Shown one piece after another: positions 18,691 through 27,411 of a DNA stretch of 59,338 nt (positions are counted from its first letter, which is position 1; each line of letters begins with the position of its first letter). This DNA comes from Glaciecola sp. HTCC2999. GTDB taxonomy: Bacteria > Pseudomonadota > Gammaproteobacteria > Enterobacterales > Alteromonadaceae. The stretch spans positions 1-59,338 of the forward strand of contig CATECQ010000003.1 of NCBI GenBank assembly GCA_949498985.1, read 5' to 3'. The notes beneath the pieces are model-generated. The model made no database searches. It was not told the origin of the DNA and saw only the letters and a list, made by a program, of their open reading frames with translations. The position numbers and the translations under genes were made by a program.

Positions 18691-20254
18691 TTCCTTGAGT
18701 CCTCAACCAGGAGTGAAGACCGTGGATGAGAATAGCGATAATTGGCATCGCGTGTCCCCGTTAGCCATCCTTTATTATATCGAAAAATTGTTCATTATCC
18801 TGTTAAACAATTTATTTTATATGTTACCCGCATTGTTTGTTCTATGGGATAAAATTCAAGCCAACCCTTGGATAGCAACAGGTATCATAAGTGGGATCCT
18901 AGGTCTTATCAGTTTCTTCTCGGTTTGGTCGTTTATGGTATTTCGCTACCGTTTATCGGAGGGCACCGTAGAAGTCAAAAGCGGTATTTTTTCTAAAAAA
19001 CACGTCAACCTCCCATTTAATCGCATTCAAAATGTCAAAATTGAACAACCTTTTTATTATCGATTTTTTAATTTTTCTAGTATGGCGTTTGATTCTGGTG
19101 GGTCACTCAGTCAAGAGGCAAGATTAATTGCCCTACCTTTAAGTTTTGCTAAACGTTTACAACTAGAGATCAATGAATATAAGTCTTCTATTGCTTATGA
19201 GGCATCGGTGAATGAAGATAATCTTGAGCAGGGTAAAGCCAGCTCGAACCCAGCAGATGAAATCATTGAGAACACGCGAAGTATTAGCGATTTAATACTC
19301 CATGGAATCACGTCAAATCGCATTTATATTATACTAGCTGCCCTCGCTCCATTTGTAGATGATATCTTCTCATTTTTAGGTGAAAAACTTGAGGGAGTTG
19401 GAATCGATGTTCAAAGTCACTTAGCTAATGATCCTATCTGGCAAATTGGAATTTTTGCGATTTCGTTGTTTTTATTAGTGGTTGGCCTTATGACGATGTT
19501 ATCGATCATCGGTGCTATTATCATTTTTTACGGTTACACATTATCTAGAACTCATGATAAGTATATTCGTCGTAGTGGTTTAATTACCAAACATGAAGTC
19601 AGTGTCCCCTTATCACGTATTCAAGTTGCCGTCATGAAACAAGATCTTTTAGATATTTTGTTTGGCCGATTTAACCTTCGCTTAGATCAACTCAACGCAC
19701 AAATTTCAACGATGAACGCTGGAGGAACTGATACTTCAAAACTATTAGTCCCATCCGTATTTGCTTATGAATGTCGTGATATTATTGAGCGAGTATTTCC
19801 TAACCATCAGCTACATGACATTGATTTTATAGCTATATCAAAACGCTTTATTACCCGTTACCTGAGTTTTATTGTGCTCCCTATTACTGCAATACTCAGT
19901 TATTCCAGTTTTCATAATGACGGATTATCGCCCCTGGTACCTGTGGGTGTGTTCATTGGGTTAACCGGTTTAGTTTACGGTCGTTGGTTACGCTGGGGTT
20001 ACCAAGTCAATCGCCATTATATATATATTCAAAAAGGATTATTAGGACGCGATAAGTATTGTTTACCTATCACTAAAATACAAAAAATCACCTTTTCACA
20101 AAGTTATTTTATGAAAAAAAATCAATTAGCCTCTCTAAAAATTTATTTAGGTTCGGGTAGCTATAATATCCCTTTGATTGATCAAGAGCATGCCCAATCA
20201 ATCTATGACTATGTATTATATAAAGTAGAATCCGAAGCAAAATCATGGATGTAA
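18683..20254 (+). CDS. PH domain membrane protein, YdbT-like
   Basis: A larger partner of the preceding gene, 523 residues from the ATG at 18683, which overlaps the upstream stop and has AAGGA before it; an in-frame ATG at 18650 is less likely. Three repeats of a helix pair plus bPH2 domain are visible, each with a basic loop: LPFNRIQNVKIEQPFYYRFF, VPLSRIQVAVMKQDLLDILF and LPITKIQKITFSQSYFMKKN. Envelope location is clear; function is unknown. Likely co-translated with the YdbS-like protein. Confidence 0.8.
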   Translation: MANSLSPQPGVKTVDENSDNWHRVSPLAILYYIEKLFIILLNNLFYMLPALFVLWDKIQANPWIATGIISGILGLISFFSVWSFMVFRYRLSEGTVEVKSGIFSKKHVNLPFNRIQNVKIEQPFYYRFFNFSSMAFDSGGSLSQEARLIALPLSFAKRLQLEINEYKSSIAYEASVNEDNLEQGKASSNPADEIIENTRSISDLILHGITSNRIYIILAALAPFVDDIFSFLGEKLEGVGIDVQSHLANDPIWQIGIFAISLFLLVVGLMTMLSIIGAIIIFYGYTLSRTHDKYIRRSGLITKHEVSVPLSRIQVAVMKQDLLDILFGRFNLRLDQLNAQISTMNAGGTDTSKLLVPSVFAYECRDIIERVFPNHQLHDIDFIAISKRFITRYLSFIVLPITAILSYSSFHNDGLSPLVPVGVFIGLTGLVYGRWLRWGYQVNRHYIYIQKGLLGRDKYCLPITKIQKITFSQSYFMKKNQLASLKIYLGSGSYNIPLIDQEHAQSIYDYVLYKVESEAKSWM

Positions 20255-20271
20255 TTTAGAAGGAAAATGGT

Positions 20272-20949
20272 ATGCAAGTATGGGATCCCTACACTCGAAT
20301 TTGGCATTGGTTATTGTTGCTGGGTATTATTTTTCAATACATAACAGGTGAAGTATTAGATGACCAAATACATAACCACGCACTGTTGGGGTATGGGTTA
20401 TTGGGTATGATGATTTTTAGAGTGTTGTGGGGACTTATCGGCCCAGAAACGGTGAGATTTGTAACCTTTGTTCCCGCACCAAGTCAGGTTATTTCATATT
20501 TAAAACGTCAACAATCAACTCTTTATACATCGCATAATCCACTTGGAGCGTTAGCGACAATTGGTTTTATTGTCATTATTTTTATCCAATCGGTATCGGG
20601 ATTATTTATGACCGATGAGATTTTTTTTACAGCCCTCCTTCATCATTGGCTTTCTGAAGCGGTAACCGAAAGTATTGTGCGTCTGCATGATTGGATGTTT
20701 ACGCTCTTATTGTTGTTTATCGCCATACATATTACAGCCATACTCTTCCACCGCTTTACCACGGAACCCTATCTGATTAAATCGATGGTGACCGGATCAA
20801 AACCTCATTCTCATCGATATCGAACGTTACCCAAAGTTCAACTACACTTGCGAGCATGGGGTTGTATTTTACTCAGCATGTTCAAAATCATCATATTAGT
20901 CAATTACGTGCCTGATTGGTTAGGAATTGAAGAAGAGCTTTGGTATTAA
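20272..20949 (+). CDS. Cytochrome b561 family protein (dihaem membrane electron carrier)
   Basis: 225 residues with four to five helices. Histidines suited to b-haem ligation occur in TRIWHW (H12), the NHALLG segment near 37, RLHDW (about 140) and AIHITAILFHR (about 160). The fold is the cytochrome b561 / Ni-Fe hydrogenase b-subunit type, which passes electrons between quinols and a periplasmic partner. A cytochrome c' gene lies directly downstream on the opposite strand, a plausible partner; such b561/c' neighbours are common in related bacteria. The ATG follows a purine-rich GAAGGAAAA stretch 17 bp after the PH-domain gene. Confidence 0.86.
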   Translation: MQVWDPYTRIWHWLLLLGIIFQYITGEVLDDQIHNHALLGYGLLGMMIFRVLWGLIGPETVRFVTFVPAPSQVISYLKRQQSTLYTSHNPLGALATIGFIVIIFIQSVSGLFMTDEIFFTALLHHWLSEAVTESIVRLHDWMFTLLLLFIAIHITAILFHRFTTEPYLIKSMVTGSKPHSHRYRTLPKVQLHLRAWGCILLSMFKIIILVNYVPDWLGIEEELWY

Positions 20950-20958
20950 TATCGAACT

Positions 20959-20983
20959 AAAAAAAGCGCTGCAATGCAGCGCT
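20959..20983 (-). terminator. Terminator of the cytochrome c' gene
   Basis: AGCGCTGCA (20965-20973) and TGCAGCGCT (20975-20983) form a near-perfect palindrome. On the minus strand seven T follow (20959-20965), a strong intrinsic terminator. On the plus strand the tail is only ATAGTATAAT, so it serves the b561 gene poorly. Confidence 0.88.
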
Positions 20984-21012
20984 ATAGTATAATTATATAA
21001 GAGTTTATTTAA

Positions 21013-21480
21013 TTAATCTTTCTTGTAATCATCATGACAAGCTTTACATGTAGCACCTACGGCAGCGATACCCTTTCGATAATTTTGGGTCTCTTTATTT
21101 GCGACAAACCCTTGAAGCGCTTTTGACGCCTTTGCTAAATTTGCCGCTTTTTCATTGAAGTCTACTTGGTTTTCCCAAATAGCATCAGATGCTTTGTTCG
21201 ACACATCGTTGTTACGTGTATCAGCGACAAAATAATCAGAAATCATTAAACCAAGCTGCTCTAGTCTTAGTGCGTTTTTAGAAATGATTTCTTCATTTAT
21301 CGGAGCTTTGCCTTTTGCCATAGCACCTAATGGAACGATATTGCTTTTGACCAGTTGCATCGAGGATTGGCGATATTCTACCGCATTTTTTGCTTGTTTT
21401 TCTGATAGTTCTGCTGCAAAAACAGGTGTTGTTAATGCCATACAAGTAGACAAAATCATTAATTTCCGTACAAAATTCAT
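21013..21480 (-). CDS. Cytochrome c' (periplasmic)
   Basis: 155 residues with signal peptide MNFVRKLMILSTCMALTTPV, cleaved near VFA-AE (residue 22-23). The haem-binding CKACH (145-149) sits close to the C-terminus, the hallmark of class II cytochrome c' with a four-helix bundle. These proteins bind NO or act in electron transfer and stress protection. It is convergent with the cytochrome b561 gene. The promoter must lie in 21481-21877, shared with the TonB receptor. Confidence 0.92.
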   Translation of the reverse strand: MNFVRKLMILSTCMALTTPVFAAELSEKQAKNAVEYRQSSMQLVKSNIVPLGAMAKGKAPINEEIISKNALRLEQLGLMISDYFVADTRNNDVSNKASDAIWENQVDFNEKAANLAKASKALQGFVANKETQNYRKGIAAVGATCKACHDDYKKD

Positions 21481-21877
21481 AAAATTTCTCCCTATTTATT
21501 TTGGTCTAGTTATGAGTTAACTATTAGTTTTTAATGTATATGTCTACACATATATCAATTTCAATATAGCAATTAGCTGGTGTGGATAAAAGTAGTTAAT
21601 CATGCTTTCAGCCAAAAAATCGAATAAATAACCAGCTAAAAAGACAGCAATCAAACTTTTAGACTAATTTATACCAAAAATTAATGTAATTTTAGAATAC
21701 TTACTACTTTTTGATGAAAAATATAGTATTTCAATACTATTTAATTTATTCTAAGTCAATCGGAAATTTTCTGATACTGATGATTATCTCAGATTTAATC
21801 ATCCCTCTAATAATAAATACACTACTAAGGGTACTGTCTACAACATAATATAGTGTTGAGCAGTTCAATGACACATC
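21481..21877. other. Divergent control region, cytochrome c' / TonB receptor
   Basis: 397 bp, very AT-rich, without a gene that I can support. It contains an 18-bp palindrome (21723-21740) and a 7-bp inverted repeat GATGATT/AATCATC (21779-21803). No Fur box of good quality was found by eye. No convincing sigma-70 pair could be fixed because of base composition. Confidence 0.6.
21723..21740. promoter_or_regulatory. Palindromic operator candidate
   Basis: ATAGTATTTCAATACTAT: two perfect 8-bp arms around TC, 137 bp before the TonB receptor ATG. A dimeric regulator site is the simplest reading; the regulator is not identifiable here. In AT-rich DNA chance cannot be excluded. Confidence 0.4.
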
Positions 21878-24487
21878 ATGAAAAATAATGTTAATTCGGT
21901 TTCTAAAGCCGTTAAATTAGCGCTTTTTGCAACAGCTGCATCTAGCGTTATGCTATCTTCTCATGTATCAGCACAAGCTGCAGATGCTAACGTAGAAGAT
22001 GTTGAAAAAATTGCAGTTGTTGGTAGCCGTGCAGCACCTCGCTCTGTAGCAGAATCACCAGTGCCAATCGATATTATCGGTGGTGAAGAACTAGCAAAAG
22101 CTGGTAACAGTGACATGTTAGAGCTGCTTAAAGGTGCAGTACCATCTTTAAATGTGCACACTAACCCTATTTCAGATGCTGCGACACTTATTCGTCCAGC
22201 TAACCTTCGCGGTTTACCTTCTGACTCAACGTTAATTCTTTTAAACGGAAAACGTCGTCACCGTTCATCAGTTATCGCTTTCTTAGGTGGTGGTATTAAT
22301 GATGGTGCTCAAGGTCCTGATATTTCTGTTATTCCAAGTGTTGCAATGAAGCAAGTTGAAGTATTACGTGACGGCGCAGCTGCACAATACGGTTCAGATG
22401 CGATTGCAGGGGTAATGAACTTTGTATTAAAAGACGATGCTGATGGCGGTACTATATATGCTAGAGCAGGTCAGTTTACAGACGAAGGCGAAAATATGAC
22501 AGAAGTCGGCGGTAACGTCGGTATGCCATTAACAGATGATGGCTTTGTCAATTTATCATTCCAATACAAAAACTCTGATGCTACAAGCCGTTCAGTCCAG
22601 CGTCCTGATGCAGCTGCATTTAACGAAGCCGGTTTAAATGTACCAAATCCAGCACAAGTTTGGGGTTCTCCAGAAGTCGAAGATGACATTACTTTATTCA
22701 TGAATGTCGGTTTAGACTTAGGCAATGATAATGAAGCATATATGTTCGGTAACTACTCTGAGCGTGATGTGCGTGGTGGTTTCTACTACCGTAATCCACA
22801 CACTCGTGGCACCGTTTATTCATTAGATGGTGGTTCAACACTGCTTGTTGGCGATTTAACTCCTGGTCCAGTAGGCCAAGTTAATCCTGGTCTTGGTTTA
22901 GGTGATGGTATTAGCTGTCCAACTATTCCAATCACTTCAGGTAATGTAACTACACAAGCTGACTATATTTCAGGTGTGGCTAATGATCCTAACTGTTTCG
23001 CATTTAATGAAATGATCCCAGACGGTTTTACACCCAACTTTGGTGGTAACATCACAGATACATCTTTAACTATCGGTACTAAAGGTGAATTTAAAGAAGG
23101 TGCATTATCAGGTATTTTATATGATTTCTCTGGTTCAGTAGGTCGTAGTGAATCATCATTCTTAATCTTCAATACTATCAATGCTTCTTTAGGTCCAGAT
23201 ACTCCTCGTGACTTTGCACCAGGTAAGTACATTCAACTAGAGAAAAACTTTAATGCAGATTTCGTGAAATTTGTCGATATGGGTTTATATGATGATGTTA
23301 ACTTCGCAGCCGGTCTTGAATGGCATGAAGAGTCATTTGAAGTAGTTGCTGGCGATGAAGCATCATTTGCTGTAGGTCCATTAACATCTCAAGGTTTCGG
23401 TATTGGTTCAAATGGTTTCCCAGGTTTCCAACCTGCGGCAGCTGGTGTATTTACTCGTCGTAACGCTGCGGCTTACGTTGATGCTGAATTACCGATGACT
23501 GAAGACTTATTAGTAGGTGCGGCATTACGTTTTGAAAACTATGATTCGTTTGGTTCTACCACAAACTATAAAATTTCTGCACAATACAATGCGACTGATG
23601 ATTTATCGTTCCGTTCATCGATTTCATCTGGTTTCCGCGCTCCAACAGTAGGTCAAGCAAACGTATCTAACGTTCAGACCAACCTTGATGGTGGCGTATT
23701 AGTTGATTCAGCATTATTACCGCCAACTAACCCTATCTCTGTTCAGTTAGGTGGTTCTGAGCTTCAACCAGAAGAATCCCAAAGCTTTACATTAGGTGCA
23801 GTTTACTCTGCTGGTGATTTATTCTTAACTGTAGATTACTATAACATTGAAGTGACTGATCGTATTTCACAATCAGACAAGATCAACTTAACGGCTACTG
23901 ACAAAGATGTACTTCGTGCAGCGGGTGTACCAAACGTAGATAGCTTACAACAAGTATCGTTCTTCACTAATGATTTTGATACAACAACTGAAGGTCTAGA
24001 TGTTGTTGCAAACTATAATGCTGAATTATTAGATGGTGAAGCTGTATTTAGTTTAGCTTACAACTGGAACGAAACTACGGTTGATAAGTTCTCAGATATC
24101 ACTGGTGCGTTCAAAGTTAAACGTCTTGAAGAAGATCTACCTAACCATCGTGCGACATTAACATGGGCACAATCATGGGATAATGTTAATGCGTTTACAC
24201 GTGTTAATTATTATGGCGAATATCAAGGTGTTCACGTAGATTATGATGCAACTGCAATTACTGCAAGCTCATCATTTACTGTTGATGCGGAAGTGAGCTA
24301 TAACTTTACAGATACGTTAGTATTAACTGTTGGTGCTCAAAACTTACTTAACAAAGAAGCTGAGCGTATTAACATTCCTGCGGCTCAAGGTATTCCAAAT
24401 AACAACTGGGGTGGTGTTTATTATGAAACATCTCCTTATGGGTTTAATGGACGTCTTGCATATGCCAAGGTAGCTTACAACTTCTAA
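21878..24487 (+). CDS. TonB-dependent outer-membrane receptor
   Basis: 869 residues. Signal peptide ends near VSAQA (residue 33); a TonB-box-like start VEKIAVVGSRAAPRS (about 42-56), a plug domain (about 60-190) with LRGLPSDSTLILLNGKRRH, VEVLRDGAAAQYGSDAIAGV, and a long barrel ending AKVAYNF with the terminal aromatic typical of outer-membrane proteins. It imports an unknown large substrate with TonB-ExbBD energy. Codons are strongly biased to GGT, CGT and TTA, suggesting high expression. A strong terminator follows. Substrate cannot be inferred; the TPR-sulfotransferase next door is a recurring neighbour of such receptors in Alteromonadales. Confidence 0.94.
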   Translation: MKNNVNSVSKAVKLALFATAASSVMLSSHVSAQAADANVEDVEKIAVVGSRAAPRSVAESPVPIDIIGGEELAKAGNSDMLELLKGAVPSLNVHTNPISDAATLIRPANLRGLPSDSTLILLNGKRRHRSSVIAFLGGGINDGAQGPDISVIPSVAMKQVEVLRDGAAAQYGSDAIAGVMNFVLKDDADGGTIYARAGQFTDEGENMTEVGGNVGMPLTDDGFVNLSFQYKNSDATSRSVQRPDAAAFNEAGLNVPNPAQVWGSPEVEDDITLFMNVGLDLGNDNEAYMFGNYSERDVRGGFYYRNPHTRGTVYSLDGGSTLLVGDLTPGPVGQVNPGLGLGDGISCPTIPITSGNVTTQADYISGVANDPNCFAFNEMIPDGFTPNFGGNITDTSLTIGTKGEFKEGALSGILYDFSGSVGRSESSFLIFNTINASLGPDTPRDFAPGKYIQLEKNFNADFVKFVDMGLYDDVNFAAGLEWHEESFEVVAGDEASFAVGPLTSQGFGIGSNGFPGFQPAAAGVFTRRNAAAYVDAELPMTEDLLVGAALRFENYDSFGSTTNYKISAQYNATDDLSFRSSISSGFRAPTVGQANVSNVQTNLDGGVLVDSALLPPTNPISVQLGGSELQPEESQSFTLGAVYSAGDLFLTVDYYNIEVTDRISQSDKINLTATDKDVLRAAGVPNVDSLQQVSFFTNDFDTTTEGLDVVANYNAELLDGEAVFSLAYNWNETTVDKFSDITGAFKVKRLEEDLPNHRATLTWAQSWDNVNAFTRVNYYGEYQGVHVDYDATAITASSSFTVDAEVSYNFTDTLVLTVGAQNLLNKEAERINIPAAQGIPNNNWGGVYYETSPYGFNGRLAYAKVAYNF

Positions 24488-24541
24488 GTTGATAAATAAT
24501 GTGATTGCGTCAATCTGATTGCATTTCACAAAATTGAGAGT

Positions 24542-24573
24542 AAGGTCACTTAGTAATAAGTGGCCTTTTTTTT
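24542..24573 (+). terminator. Terminator of the TonB receptor gene
   Basis: AAGGTCACTT (24542-24551) pairs with AAGTGGCCTT (24558-24567) with one G-T pair, followed by eight T (24566-24573). Strong intrinsic terminator. The next base is the A of the ATG of the sulfotransferase gene. Confidence 0.9.
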
Positions 24574-26058
24574 ATGAATATGAATTTACTAGAGCGTGCA
24601 GCTAATGCACTCAAGCAACAAAATTACACCTCTGCGCATGAGGCTTACCATAAAGTCGTGAGTGACCCAGCAAATTACTCCGTTACTCAAGTAGGTAAAG
24701 CCCATTATGGGTTAGGCTATATCGCCCAACTACACCAAGATTGGCCCAATGCAATTGAAGCATTTCAACTCGCTTGTCAACTTTTACCAGAGACTCCCTC
24801 ACCTCTACTCGGTTTAGCGAATGCATTCAATGCTGTACTAAGTGATATTGATGCATTAACCACATTAGAATATGCACATCGTCGCTTTCCAAATGATGAC
24901 AATGTCACTTATGCATTGTTACAACAAACAATCACCATGGGAAAAAACAAAAAAAGCGTCTCCCTGATTAAGCCATTGTTATCCTCGCAGCAAGATGAGC
25001 TATTTGCGTTAGCATTTCTCGATACCACTAAACTGGATAAACAGCTTATTCAGGATCAACACATACAACGTGCAGAGGCTTTAATACAACACTACCAAAC
25101 TCATCATCATTCCCAATTTGATACATTAGCGGCTTTATTATATGCATTGGGTGAGCTTTCATACCACATAAATGATTTTGCTAAAGCCCAGGAGTATTGG
25201 CAGCAAGCTAATGAATGTCAACGAACTCAATGTCGCTTCAACACCCAAGATATGGCACCTTATTTTCAATCGCTGTTAAAAATTTCTCGAGTTGAGGAAG
25301 TAACGCATGCGCTTGATCCTATTTCATTCACACCCGTTTTTATTGTCAGTTTACCGCGCACGGGTTCTAGTCTATTAGCTCATCAGCTCGTGCAGCATGG
25401 TGGAAATGAAATCGCCAATGCTGGAGAAGTCAATTATCTGAGTGAGACCGTTAATTGGCTTTGTCAGCAAACACAGCACCCCTACCCAGATTGTTTGTCA
25501 CACTTAACCCCGGCCCTCATAAATAACGCTCGTAGAAGATATGCCCAACTTATCGCAACACATCGTCTTAATACCCGGTTGATTATTGATAAACTCCCTG
25601 CCAATTTCCAATCACTCCCCATAATAGTACAGTTATTTCCAGAGGCACACATCATTCATTTAACCCGTTCTTATGCCAATACAGCATTGAGCATAATGAG
25701 AAATAGTTTTGCCGCAAATGAACCATATTTTTGTAATGAAGATGAATTATTTATTTATATGGATCATTATCATCAAATAATGAGTCACTACACTGCCATT
25801 TATCCTGAGAAAATTCTATCTGTGCATTATGAGGAATTGGTACAGGATTTACCTTCTCAGCTAGCCGATATTTATGTAGCATTGGGTATTACTCGAGGGA
25901 AACAGATAGATATCAGCCAATCACCTATGAATGATAGTAGTATTCGAACTCTGAGCGCCATACAAGCAAGATTACCTGTATATCAAAGTTCAATAACACT
26001 CGATACCTATTGGCAAGTACACTTTGAGCGTTTTAATGACATAGGTCAAAGTACATAA
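24574..26058 (+). CDS. TPR-repeat sulfotransferase family protein
   Basis: 494 residues. Residues 1-240 form TPR-like helical pairs (AHYGLGYIAQLHQDWPNAIE, ALGELSYHINDFAKAQEYWQ). Residues 253-490 are a sulfotransferase domain: the 5'-phosphosulfate loop FIVSLPRTGSSLLAHQL with PRTGSS at 261-266, and the 3'-phosphate loop HLTRSYANTALSIMRNSF near 371-388. It should move sulfate from PAPS to an unknown acceptor. There is no signal peptide. The ATG (or a second at 24580) lies immediately after the receptor's terminator, leaving no Shine-Dalgarno, which is odd. Protein identity is firm; start and expression are uncertain. Confidence 0.85.
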   Translation: MNMNLLERAANALKQQNYTSAHEAYHKVVSDPANYSVTQVGKAHYGLGYIAQLHQDWPNAIEAFQLACQLLPETPSPLLGLANAFNAVLSDIDALTTLEYAHRRFPNDDNVTYALLQQTITMGKNKKSVSLIKPLLSSQQDELFALAFLDTTKLDKQLIQDQHIQRAEALIQHYQTHHHSQFDTLAALLYALGELSYHINDFAKAQEYWQQANECQRTQCRFNTQDMAPYFQSLLKISRVEEVTHALDPISFTPVFIVSLPRTGSSLLAHQLVQHGGNEIANAGEVNYLSETVNWLCQQTQHPYPDCLSHLTPALINNARRRYAQLIATHRLNTRLIIDKLPANFQSLPIIVQLFPEAHIIHLTRSYANTALSIMRNSFAANEPYFCNEDELFIYMDHYHQIMSHYTAIYPEKILSVHYEELVQDLPSQLADIYVALGITRGKQIDISQSPMNDSSIRTLSAIQARLPVYQSSITLDTYWQVHFERFNDIGQST

Positions 26059-26118
26059 TTCTGGTTCTCCTAAGAGTAACTTATACAATTGCCAACAAGC
26101 TCACTTAATAACACCCAC

Positions 26119-26142
26119 AAAAAACCCACCTAATGGTGGGTT
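26119..26142 (-). terminator. Terminator of dnaJ
   Basis: On the minus strand AACCCACC (26135-26142) pairs with GGTGGGTT (26123-26130) around the loop ATTA, followed by TTTT. It lies 26 bp past the dnaJ stop and ends the grpE-dnaK-dnaJ unit. On the plus strand the tail is AATTAAAT, so activity for the sulfotransferase gene would be weak. Confidence 0.88.
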
Positions 26143-26167
26143 AATTAAATAGTGTATAAAACAGTAG

Positions 26168-27298
26168 TTAATGGGTTAAATCATCAAAAAACTTTTTCAC
26201 TCCATCAAAAAAGCCCTGCTCTTTAGGACGATGTTTTTTGATTGAATCACTCATCGATTGATCAAATTCTTCGAGTAACTCTTTTTGTTTACTCGATAAG
26301 TTTACTGGTGTCTCAATAACGACTTTGCACATTAAATCACCCACTGATGAACTGCGTACTGATTTAACGCCTTTGCCACGAAGACGGAACATACGTCCTG
26401 TTTGAGTTTCAGCACTCACTTTCAGTTTAACCTTACCATCTAAGGTTGGTACTTCAATCTCACCACCCAAAGCAGCTGAAGTAAAACTTAGTGGGACTTC
26501 GCAATACAAATTATTTCCATCACGTTGGAATATTTTATGCTCACGCACATTTACTTGGACATATAAGTCACCTGAAGGTGCACCCTGCTCGCCCGCTTCA
26601 CCTTCTCCAGATAAGCGAATACGGTCACCGGTATCCACACCAGGTGGGATCTTAACCGACAAGGTTTTTGTTTCTTCCACACGACCTTGACCTCGACACG
26701 GTGAACAAGGATCGCCGATGACTTTGCCTTTACCGCCACATGTTGGACATGTTTGTTGCACAGCAAAGAATCCTTGGCGCATTTGCACTTGCCCATTACC
26801 GTGACATGTTGAACACGTTTTAGCTGATGTGCCTTTTTTAGCACCTGAACCATCACAAGTATCACATTCAACAAGTGTCGGAACGCGAATTTCGACTTCT
26901 TTCCCTTTAACGGCTTCTTCCAAAGAGAGATCTAAGTTGTAGCGTAAATCACTCCCTGAGCGGGCTCTGGAACGTCCACCACCGGCACGACCACCACCGA
27001 AAATATCACCAAACACATCACCAAAAATATCGCCAAAATCACCGCCACCACCTTGGTAACCGCCACGAGATTGATCAAAAGCAGCATGTCCGTATTGGTC
27101 ATAGGCAGCGCGTTTTTGATCATTAGTTAATATTTCGTGGGCTTCTTGGATCTCTTTAAACTTCTCTTCCATGCCTTTATCACCTTCAGTTCTATCAGGG
27201 TGATATTTCATCGCTAATTTCTTATACGCTTTTTTGATTTCACGTTCGGTAGCAGATTTGCTAACGCCAAGCACTTCATAGTAGTCACGTTTTGACAT
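26168..27298 (-). CDS. dnaJ: Chaperone DnaJ (Hsp40)
   Basis: 376 residues. J domain with HPD at 33-35; Gly/Phe-rich linker around 70-110 ([20 protein letters not shown]); four CxxCxGxG zinc motifs ([32 protein letters not shown], about 145-210); C-terminal substrate-binding domains. It delivers unfolded clients to DnaK and stimulates its ATPase. It is the third gene of the heat-shock cluster and lies 113 bp after dnaK, with a hairpin in the gap that could reduce its level. Confidence 0.98.
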   Translation of the reverse strand: MSKRDYYEVLGVSKSATEREIKKAYKKLAMKYHPDRTEGDKGMEEKFKEIQEAHEILTNDQKRAAYDQYGHAAFDQSRGGYQGGGGDFGDIFGDVFGDIFGGGRAGGGRSRARSGSDLRYNLDLSLEEAVKGKEVEIRVPTLVECDTCDGSGAKKGTSAKTCSTCHGNGQVQMRQGFFAVQQTCPTCGGKGKVIGDPCSPCRGQGRVEETKTLSVKIPPGVDTGDRIRLSGEGEAGEQGAPSGDLYVQVNVREHKIFQRDGNNLYCEVPLSFTSAALGGEIEVPTLDGKVKLKVSAETQTGRMFRLRGKGVKSVRSSSVGDLMCKVVIETPVNLSSKQKELLEEFDQSMSDSIKKHRPKEQGFFDGVKKFFDDLTH

Positions 27299-27328
27299 AA
27301 TGGATATTTACTCTAATTAGTTACATAC

Positions 27329-27363
27329 AAAAGCGCAACAGGTTACCCAATTGCGCTTTTTTT
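27329..27363 (-). terminator. Hairpin between dnaK and dnaJ
   Basis: A 10-bp stem: AAAAGCGCAA (27329-27338) with TTGCGCTTTT (27351-27360). Read on the minus strand (the operon direction) the tail is CTTTTGTATG, a short T-run compatible with partial termination. Read on the plus strand the tail is seven T, which is stronger, so it might mainly stop antisense transcription. The downstream effect is inferred. Confidence 0.5.
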
Positions 27364-27411
27364 CGTTTCACACGCATTACCAGTAATGGTGAAAGCGCAG
27401 TTTAAGACGTC

